Shown here in pieces: positions 56,033-64,000 of a stretch of 64,000 nucleotides of DNA. Position numbers and translations under genes: made by a program. The DNA comes from Rehmannia glutinosa (taxonomy: Eukaryota; Streptophyta; Magnoliopsida; Lamiales; Orobanchaceae), in contig JABTTQ020002540.1 in assembly GCA_016081115.2 (NCBI GenBank), forward strand, positions 310,001-374,000, read 5' to 3'. The notes under the pieces are model-generated. The model did no database searches, was not told where the DNA came from, and was given only the letters and a program-made list of their open reading frames with translations. Position 1 is the first letter of the stretch, and each line of letters opens with the position of its first letter.

Positions 56033-59000
56033 TCACTCCCTGAAGTTAGCTGGAACAGTTTCTGCTGTGAAGTACTCTTCTTTCACATCCTTCGCCGAGC
56101 AAAATCTCACCTACATAAGTGGAAATATGTGTGGATAATATTAGTGTTCTAAAAAGCGCTAAGCGTTAGTTGGATAGCAGACTGAGGCCTAGCACCTAGG
56201 CGGGGCCAGGGCAGGGTGAGGCGGGGCCTAATCGGAAGAATAATGTGAGCAGACAATGGGGGCCAGAGGTCTAAGCAAGGACCAATCAGGGGACTAATCA
56301 GGGCTGATCAGTGACGTTTGGGGTAATTACAAAAAAAAAAAAATCAGAGAAATCTCAAATTACAAATTTTCATTGAAGTTTGGTTTCGTATAATATTTTA
56401 CCCAAATCGGTAAACGAAATTTGCCGACATCATCAAATATTTACAATTTATCCCTCAACTTTTCGAAATATTACAAATAACCCCCACTTCTCGTCTTACA
56501 TTTTACATCCCTCAACTTTTTTTACAAATGGTCATACGAGAAAAGTTGGGGCTATTTTTAATATTTAGAAAAGTTGGGGGATGTAAATGTAAATAACTGT
56601 CCATCTACTCAACTAAATGTTGGGTAAAATGTAAGAACAACATCAAACCTCAAGGGGTTTATGTCATTTTGAAAGTTCACTGGATTTTTTTCGTAACTAC
56701 CCCAAACCTCTAGAGTAGTGTTTGTAATTATCCCTTGTTCATAATCATTTATGTTTAATGTAAGAAAACGTTGAGAAGCGTAGAGGCATGATTCATAGAT
56801 AATAAACCGCTCTTAATTGAAATTGATTAAACATGCATGAAAGATCATAGTTATGTAGTCATAAAAATTTGCTCTTAAAAGCTTAGTCCAGCTTTCATAT
56901 GAAATCTGATAGCATTGCTGAGGAAGAAGATAACTCATTAAATGGCCTTTTTGGTTATCGATTCAGCAATAGCAATTTTATACACTACTATAGGGAAATG
57001 TTGAAATTGAGAAAAGCATTTTCGGGATAGAAGTAATTTTACTGGTAATGTTTAGAAATAAATATTTAGTATGACAGGAAATGCTCACCAGAGACGCGTA
57101 TGATTTTACCAAGGGCTTAATTAGCTGCCAAACAGGTTTGAATATAAATGGAGCGTCGACGAAGAGGACTTGACCCAATCGCCTTGGATAATAGTAGTAG
57201 AATGCATCAAACTGCACGTAGACAAAGATAACGTAAAAACGTGCTATGTGAATGTAATGCACCCATGGTATTCCACTTCTAGTAAAGTGGAGACAAATAA
57301 ATAATCTCTAAAAATAGTACAAGTTTTTATGGATTACCACAAATGTTACGAATTTAATATCAGCATTTTGTGTCCGGAACCCTCGGAGATCAAGTATAAC
57401 AAGTATTTCCTGCTTTCCAGCTGGAAGTCTGCTCAGTGCCTTTTCGATCAAAAAAGCACAAAGCTTCTCATCTTCGTAAAATTCATGCTCCTGTATCAAT
57501 GAATATGATGAGTACTATCAGATCAACCTAGCTTGAATTTGAAGCAAAGCTTACAAAATGCAGGATCATTTCTCCTCAATATTATCTCCTTGATAAAAGG
57601 GAATGCTGACAGAAACACAGGATGTAAACCAAAATCGGAGAAAGTGACTGCTATTCAAAAAGGAAATGGCAGTTACCCATAGTTTTACAAAATTGTCCAT
57701 GACAGATAAATTTTTGCACTAGATAAGAGATTTTGTGTTGTATATTACCAATATATTTTTTGGTAACAAACCACTTGCTGCACCAAATGATTAATGGTAA
57801 TAAGTTTAGATATGGGTTATTTCGAGTTCATCAACCAAAATAAAACAACCTCAGAAGGGTACCTCTACCACTGTATTCCACAACTATAATGAGGTTTTCT
57901 TCTCTGGAGTAAGGGGACTCATTATAAATTGCTTTCCTCTTAATAGATTCTAAAACTTATTATTAAGGAACACTTGGTAGTTTTGCTTAACTTTCTGAAT
58001 CCACAAATAATACCAGAGCCCTCTGATAAAGATATTAAGCAGTTTCGATCACATACCCCAGGAAAATGCTTGGATGCATCCACTATTAGCACCGGTCTAT
58101 CCTGTACATCTAGATAATTGTGCAGATAAGCTTTTCCAGTTTTGGCTACACGTTCGACTGATTCTTCAGACAAATCCGATACACCAAATTCCTTACGCCA
58201 TCTCTGTGTAGGTAAAGATAAATTCAAGATGAATTTAGAATCAAGAAAACTTATTTTCTTAAAATCAAGAAAGCATATTTTCTTAAAAACAAAGTATTAT
58301 TATCTTTTTCTATTCAATTTTAAAAAATCAAAAGTTTTAAATGTTGGACTTTGTATAGCACAATAATTAGAGACTACGAATTATAATTACAATGGCTTTA
58401 CACAATTTGGAGACGGCATCTTCGACAGAAAACTTTCGATCCTTGAGAAACCAAAGGATCATCTCTTCATCATCTCTTCCATGTTTGCCCACTGGGAGAC
58501 TATTGTGTTCTTTCTCAAGCTTTTCTTTGACTTCTGCTACAAGCTGCAACATGAAATAGCTGATCAACCATATTATTACATTAAGGCGTGAACTGAAGTA
58601 TAATTCTTAGTGGACATTTCATAGAAAACTCACAGAAAGCAACTTCAGCTGATCACAAATAAAAATTTATTGGAGGATCTCTACAAAAGTATTTGCTACT
58701 TTCTCTTCAAAAAGGGGCAAAAGGACTCACTAACTAAAACAATGTATACATCACACATTTTATAATGGTCCTCTTTTCCACTGGCAGAAAATGGTTGTAG
58801 TTCACCCTTTTTCACCCAAATAATTTTTCGGGTAATGAAATTCAACAAAATATTAAACAAACGAAACCATTTTCACTTCAAATATCGACAAGAAGCAACC
58901 AAACAAAAAGCAAATTGGAGGAGAAACTAAAAGAATCCAGCCGAATGAAACATTATGACAGTAACACGAGAAATATACTTAAGTTTTCAACAAGAAATCA

Positions 59001-59168
59001 AACAAATAGACAAAAGGCAGCGAAAATGAGTACCCTGTAAGTATTTTCAGCAGCTGCAGAACAACTGCGAATCTTTAGCCGGGAAACCTTGTTGGGTTTC
59101 TCGTAATGAATAGAAATGGTCTTGAAATGGTTAGCCAAAGGAGGCCGCAGTCTCAAACAGTGCGCCAT
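56033..59168 (-). CDS. CRAL-TRIO (Sec14-like) domain protein, probably plastid-targeted
   Basis: Six exons, all separated by phase-0 introns: 59034-59168, 58391-58543, 58057-58203, 57350-57490, 57089-57211, 56033-56110; 258 residues. Residues 1-40 (MAHCLRLRPPLANHFKTISI...) are basic and S/T-rich with no acid at the start, as in chloroplast transit peptides. The CRAL-TRIO N-terminal helices read EEMILWFLKDRKFSVEDAVS; the lipid-binding fold follows with LDVQDRPVLIVDASKHFPG, QEILVILDLRGFRTQNADI and YYYYPRRLGQVLFVDAPFIF then KPVWQLIKPLVKSYASLV. The protein ends ETVPANFRE. Such proteins bind and transfer small lipids; the ligand cannot be told. The set resembles small plant Sec14-like proteins of about 260 residues. 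Intron 5 holds a MITE at 56321-56734. Confidence 0.93.
56321..56734. mobile_element. MITE of the GGGATAATT family in the CRAL-TRIO intron
   Basis: Left end GGGGTAATTACAAAAAAA, right end TTTGTAATTATCCC with GTAACTACCCCAAACCTC just inside. The interior is largely self-complementary: cttacattttacatccctcaac (about 56499) pairs with gttgggggatgtaaatgtaa (about 56573), so the transcript could fold into a long hairpin. Lies within intron 5 of the CRAL-TRIO gene. Confidence 0.6.
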
Positions 59169-59728
59169 TTCATCAAACAGATTGTGATCTCTTTCTGGGT
59201 TTTTACTCTTCAGGTCGAAACCGATAGCACCACAATTCTGGCTGTGAGATTGCGCGAGTGTATGTATATGTGCGTGTTTGAGTGGGACAAAAAAGAGCAA
59301 ATGGGCAAATTACCCACTTGGGATAGGTGATTGAGTTTTTTGACATGTAGGATAAAAAACATAGTTTTCTACCCACTTTTGGTGTTCTTTTACCACAATA
59401 CCCTCGGCGCTTTAAATGCAAGCCTTTAATATGTATTTTCTCTTGAAATTAAATACTCCCAATACATAACATACGTGAATCGTGAACACACCTTTCTTTT
59501 TTGCTTCTTCATTTTTTTCTCTCTCTCTCTTCTTCTTCTTCACAAAATATCAAGAAGTTATTTTTGTGGGCTTTCATCAACAAAATCGCACCAAAAAATC
59601 GAATAACAAGGTAATGTTATTCTCCTCCTAATTAGTTAACTTTGTTTAAATTGTTCAAGACCAATATATTTGCAAAATATGTGAAGTGTTTTGTGAAAGG
59701 AAAAATTTCTGCATTTATGAAAAATAAT
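59169..59728. other. Upstream region of the CRAL-TRIO gene
   Basis: Leader and promoter of the minus-strand CRAL-TRIO gene, then a pyrimidine-rich CT microsatellite (59508-59541) and AT-rich sequence leading to the MULE. Open frames here show no recognisable content. Confidence 0.4.
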
Positions 59729-60178
59729 GCACGATATCGTGTCATAGAGTTGGCACGATATCGTGCCCCATATATTTGACACGATATATATCGTGTCTTT
59801 TTTATTACACGATATATATAAATCGTATATTGTATGCGATATCGTGCCCACGTATATTGATACGCTATATCGCACCTAATATATTGGACACGATATATCG
59901 TGCCCTTTATTAGACACGCGATATATCGTCTTTGTATATTATGCGATATCGTGCCCTTTACGCGATATATCGTGCCCTTTATTGTATTACGATATATCGT
60001 GATCGTATAATAGTGCGATATCGTGCCCCGTATATTGACACGATATCGTACCTAATATATAGGGCACGATATATCGTGTCCAATATACGGGCACGATATA
60101 TCGTGCCTCTACGAAAAAGGGCACGATATATCGTGCCTCAACTAAAAAAGGGCACGATATATCGTGCCCAAAGAAAAA
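59729..60178. repeat. Left palindrome array of the MULE
   Basis: Copies of the 18-bp palindrome GGCACGATATATCGTGCC and variants. Perfect copies start at 60090, 60120 and 60151, and a one-mismatch copy at 60063, i.e. a period of 27-31 bp. Further left (59729-60050) copies are degenerate (acgatatcgtgccc, acgatatatcgtg). Open frames through it on both strands are repeat by-products. Confidence 0.9.
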
Positions 60179-60230
60179 TGTGCGCCTTTTATGTGTTCTT
60201 GCATTTATCAATATTTTTCTTTGTATATAG

Positions 60231-60580
60231 ATGAACTCTCGCTATCTTGTTGTTCGATTTGGTGGTCATTGGGAAGGTTTAGAATATAAAAGTGGTGAAG
60301 AAGAAGTTGTACGTATTAAACCGGGCAAAATGAATTATAGTGAAATATGGAGGAGGTTTATGGTGTTGTTGATGTTGATAGGAGCGTATACGATTGTATA
60401 ATGCATTCTATTGTAGATATTTTCGAAACAAACTTGGGAAATTAAAGTTGAAAAACGATGATGACATTGAAACTGCGTTTGGGAACACCAAGTTACCGAT
60501 TGTTTTTGTAACATCGAAAAGAAAAACGATGGGTGAGACTAGTTCGCATAATGTATTGGGAGGTCCGTCTCGAGCATAAT
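60231..60580 (+). pseudogene. MULE N-terminal MuDR domain
   Basis: ATG at 60231 reads MNSRYLVVRFGGHWEGLEYK, then SGEEEVVRIKPGKMNYSEIW, and after a frameshift near 60370 the second half FRNKLGKLKLKNDDDIETAF with IVFVTSKRK. This is the ubiquitin-fold-like N-terminal region of plant MULE transposases. A stop at 60578 follows, then about 750 bp of degenerate linker. Confidence 0.65.
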
Positions 60581-61337
60581 CGAGTTGAGAACGTTGAAGG
60601 TCAACAAGGTGTTGGTGGAAGTTTTATGCAACTAATGGCTAGTCGAGAATGATTTGTCGGATCATTGGGCCTAATTACAACTACATGCAACTTCTTGGTT
60701 TTCAACAATACGGTTTTCGCAAATCAATCCATATAATCATGCGGTAAGGCCTAGTGGAGCACCTTTTATGCATATGAACAATGTTCCAATTATTGATCAT
60801 CCGCGTCCACTAGCACCTACGATTAATGTTCCAAATATCAATTGTCGGGACCTAGTATAAGGCCAAGCAATGAAGATGGCTATTATCCCGATATGGGTTG
60901 TGATAATACCGATGTTAATTGTGATAATAATCGATGTCGATGTTGGTTGTGATAATAATGACATTAATTATGGTGCAAACTACGGTCAAATGATTTTGGT
61001 GAGAACTACACCGATGGTGATGTTGGTACCGACGTTGAAGCTAATAATCAATTTGAAAATGACCAAAGAACGTCTTGAATTTGAGGAATTTTGTGAGTGG
61101 AGACGTGAAGCGGGAGAAGTATTTCGAGAAAACCAAAACCAAGATGCAGCAGAAATACGAGGTGTTAACTTACATCCGGATATCCATAGAGACAATATGG
61201 ACCAAACAATAGTGCCCACAGGCGAAGTTGGGTGATTCCTGGTACACTCGCACCTTCGGTTCCTCCGAGGAACCTGCCAGTTGGAAGCATCCGGTGGGAC
61301 ATTGCGCCAAGGAGCAACATACATGAGCAAAACTTAA

Positions 61338-62130
61338 TTGGATATCGCACTAGGCATGTATCACCTTGAAAATCAAGTCGAGTATCGAGTTGAACGCTCG
61401 GATAAGACTCGTATTCATGCAATATGCAAGTATGAACGATGCCCTTTTCGAATGCGTGCATATGGAAAGGATGGTATTTGGAGAGTAGGGAAGTTTGACA
61501 AACACCATGGATGTGGGTTAAATTTGAATGACAATGCATCTCAGCGGGTGCATTCTAAAGTAGTAGGTGCGTATTTTGCATCTAGATTACTAGTGGAACA
61601 TTCTCGCTCGTGCAAGAGATATGATAGCGGAGTTGGAATCGCGACATGGGCTTAAAATGAGTTATAATGTTGCGTTGAGTGCAAAGCATCATGCCTTTGG
61701 GTTGATATATGGAGATAGCAACAAGTCATTCAATCTAATTAGGCATACTTACACATGTTGAATTTAACGAATCCTGGATCGGTAACTAGATGGAAGTCGG
61801 ATAATTTTAATAGATTCAAGCACGTGTTTTTGCTTTGCATGCATCAATCACTAGATTCCGAACAATGCCCGACCGATTATTGTGATTGATGGAACACACC
61901 TTAAAGGCAAATACCGAGGAATATTGTTTGTGGTAGTAACAAAAGATGGCAATGAACAGATTTTCCCACTTGCTGTTGGAATCGGGGATGTTGAAAACGA
62001 CGATTCTTGGACATGGTTTTTGAGACAGTTGAGAGATGCTTATAATTGCCCTCGTGATCATCGATTGTTTCGATCAAAGACAAGAGTATCGATAATGCCA
62101 TAAAAGCAAAGATACCCGGAAGCATCACAT
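61338..62130 (+). pseudogene. MULE transposase, DNA-binding and DDE domains
   Basis: The frame 61338-61655 carries the FLYWCH/zinc-type region (DKTRIHAICKYERCPFRMRA, RVGKFDKHHGCGLNLND). The interval 61660-61880 is degenerate. At 61882-62103 the first catalytic block reads MIDGTHLKGKYRGILFVVVT and KDGNEQIFPLAVGIGDVEND, followed by DSWTWFLRQL. The IDGTHLKGKY and GxGDxEN boxes are diagnostic of plant MULEs. The second Asp and the Glu are lost in frameshifted sequence after 62050. Strand + . Confidence 0.85.
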
Positions 62131-62559
62131 GGGCTTTGCACTTATCATTTGCGAGTAATTTGGCTCAATACGGTCAACATATAGTAGCAATGTTTAGGAA
62201 TGCAGCATATTCATAACGCCGTGAAGATTATGATAAGTATTTTGAAAACATAAAAGTTGCTAGTGAGACGGATGCGTTTAAAAAGTTAGAACGTGCGAGG
62301 GGAAGACGGATGGTCTTGAGTTAAGTGTCTGTTCGGCGTTATGGGTTCATGACATCAAACTCGGTGAGAGAGCTTCAATAGTCGGTTATTATGGGCCGAA
62401 AGTTACCTGTTTGTTATGTGCTTGAGTGTGCTCGGACTATTATTGAAAAGTGGTTTTATGAACGACGACCGCCTTGCTTTTGCTAATGATAAAGATCAAG
62501 AGCTAACACTTGAAGCAACCAAAAGATTAAATGATGCATTGAGATAGGTCGTAGAATGG

Positions 62560-63268
62560 ATGTACAATGTCTTAGTAATGTGAAGTACAAGGTGAAAGAT
62601 GGAACAAAGACTTATTTGGTTGACTTATCCCAAAGAACGTCAAATTGTCGAGAATTTGAATATGAATTGATGCCTTGCGCCCATGCATCCGCATCAATTA
62701 GGTATAAAGAAATTTAAAATTTGTATCAATATTTTCACATAATTCGTTCAATATTTTCAAATAATTGTTTGTTTATTTTGCGGGAAGGCGAACCTCAATA
62801 TCTATTCATTTCTTCGCCCATTATTATAAAAATGAAAATCTTCAAAAAATGTGGGAGGGTGAAGTTTTACCAGTTCGATCCGAGTGAATGGGTTCTACCA
62901 CAAAAAGTGCGAGACTTAGTATGCAACCCTCCAAATAACCCGAGACAAGTAGGTCGCCCTAGACAAAGTAGAGTTCATTCCATTTGTTGAATCATCAAGT
63001 AATCGTTCACGTAAGAGTCAAATTTGTTCAAGGTGTGGGGGTGTCTTGGCCACAATTGTGTCAAATGCACTATGTCATTGCCGCCGATGAGCACGAAAGT
63101 GCCTCGGTGACACGTAAGGTCCTTCGAGACAAGTGCGTAATAAGAAGAAATGTGGAATATGCCGAGCAGATGATCATACCCGTAGAAAATGTCCGAGACG
63201 TCCGGATGATGAAAATTAGGCAAAAGTTTATTTCAAATGTAACACTATTTTCTAGAAAAACACACTAA
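62560..63268 (+). pseudogene. MULE transposase C-terminus with SWIM and zinc-knuckle motifs
   Basis: The SWIM-like box is visible near 62660-62700 (CREFEYELMPCAHASASIR). The frame 62721-62990 reads WVLPQKVRDLVCNPPNNPRQ and VGRPRQSRVHSI, the usual MULE tail after SWIM. Near 63151-63192 a second frame reads CGICRADDHTRRKC, an intact C-X2-C-X4-H-X4-C knuckle, with a broken one before it at about 63028-63070. Together they mark the 3' end of the transposase gene. Confidence 0.75.
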
Positions 63269-63312
63269 AGAGTGAAACTCATGAGTCTAAATGTGTTAAT
63301 CATATCAAGTAG

Positions 63313-63487
63313 TGCCCTTTACCGACGATATATGGCACGATATTTCTTGCCAACTATCAAGGCACGATATTGTGACTTATATAGTTGGACGATATCGCAC
63401 CCTATTATAGTTGGTACGTAATAGCGTTTCTTATGTTTGGCATGATATATCGTGCCTAATTATATAAGGGCACGATATATCGTGTCC
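63313..63487. repeat. Right palindrome array of the MULE
   Basis: Degenerate copies of the same palindrome (ggcacgatattgtg, ggcatgatatatcgtgcc at 63439-63456, ggcacgatatatcgtgtcc at 63469-63487), with spacers of 20-30 bp. It mirrors the left array across the transposase core. Confidence 0.85.
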
Positions 63488-64000
63488 CAATTGCTCTTAT
63501 GAATATGTTTGTAGTTTTTGTGGATTTCTTATCTGCTAATTGTAATTCTCTTAATTTAAAGTAAACAAAATCTTGTTTTTTTAAACAAATTAAGGAAATC
63601 ATGCAAAATGAATATTTAATTAAATAACTCAAAATATTTAGAAGATATACAACAATATGTACTACAACTCCCAAGTACTACTATCAGTACTGTACTGGTA
63701 AACTTGTCGTGCCATATTTTCTCGAATCGATCGCTCCACAAACTTCCTATTAATCTTCTCGTGTGATACAACTAATGATGGAATGTATGGCAAATACACC
63801 ACAACTAGTGGGGTCGATTCGCAAAAAACAATCTTTCTTGCCGCTTATGGATAAGTTCCCACTCGCGGCGGACAAAGGCTCCTTACCTAAGGCGGCGTAG
63901 AAGCCGGCCGCGAATAAGTACACATGGGAGCATGCGACGGGGGACGTGTGTCGGCACGCCGATTGGCAAAACTATCATCGTGTATCGAGCACGCGTCGAG
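63488..64000. other. Right-edge interval, unassigned
   Basis: AT-rich to about 63700, then GC-richer sequence. Read on the minus strand, the last 300 bases give phrases such as VRREWELIHKRQERLFFA between stops, which might be part of a plant-mobile-domain or transposon protein continuing beyond the window. I do not recognise it and call no gene. Confidence 0.3.

Larger units (their letters stand above)
59729..63487 (+). mobile_element. Mutator-like element (MULE), decayed, flanked by palindrome arrays
   Basis: The core carries MULE transposase blocks in the usual order: N-terminal MuDR domain (60231-60580), DNA-binding domain (61338-61590), DDE transposase (61882-62103), SWIM-type and C-terminal region (62560-62990), zinc knuckle (63151-63192). 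Both sides are arrays of the palindrome GGCACGATATATCGTGCC and its degenerate forms (59729-60178 and 63313-63487). A target duplication could not be found, so outer borders are approximate. Confidence 0.75.

Noticed and set aside
59932..60234. Frames rich in repeated RYIV/ARYIVP residues on both strands
   Set aside because: Produced by the palindrome array GGCACGATATATCGTGCC.

Overview
This window is nuclear DNA from a flowering plant, probably a eudicot. Four multi-exon plant genes with canonical GT/AG introns sit in about 64 kb that is otherwise mostly transposable elements. All assignments were made by reading the sequence; nothing was searched against a database.

Layout. 1-3640: 3' part of a decayed Ty3/Gypsy element (RT, RNase H, integrase, probable 3' LTR with a palindrome array). 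3660-9100: broken endogenous caulimovirid-like pararetrovirus (movement protein, protease, RT-RNase H, a second ORF, and a promoter with an as-1-like site and TATA box). 10226-17969: C-terminal exons of a probable shugoshin gene, split by a complete minus-strand LTR element (10467-17759, TSD CTTGC) that carries only gag and protease. 19550-19853: orphan CACTA-type terminus. 19980-21200: Copia LTR remnant. 21533-27059: Copia element on the minus strand whose 3' LTR is cut to about 24 bp and joined to an unidentified coding exon. 27478-28245: purine-rich repeats and a tRNA-like SINE.

28730-30521: glycine cleavage system H protein (4 exons, +). 32290-35194: APY7-like apyrase (2 exons, +). 36123-49329: SOUL haem-binding protein on the minus strand, whose two exons are 12.5 kb apart because an 11.1-kb Tat-like Gypsy element (37212-48347, TSD AGTAT) lies in its intron. 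49848-50405: hAT-type MITE. 50750-55515: complete but dead Copia element (197-bp LTRs, TSD AAGTT). 56033-59168: plastid-type CRAL-TRIO/Sec14 protein (6 exons, -). 59729-63487: decayed Mutator-like element bracketed by arrays of an 18-bp perfect palindrome.

The intact genes are unrelated housekeeping or signalling genes: photorespiratory glycine decarboxylase, nucleotide hydrolysis, tetrapyrrole binding and lipid transfer. There is no operon-like logic. The common theme is insertion into introns: a gag-only element in the shugoshin intron, a Tat element in the SOUL intron, and one MITE family (terminus GGGATAATT) in introns of the H-protein, SOUL and CRAL-TRIO genes. Reading frames of the host genes join cleanly, while almost every transposon frame is broken by stops and small indels.

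The most unusual features are the palindrome arrays around the MULE, the long antisense ORF of the Tat element (same strand as the SOUL gene that hosts it), and the viral as-1-like promoter.
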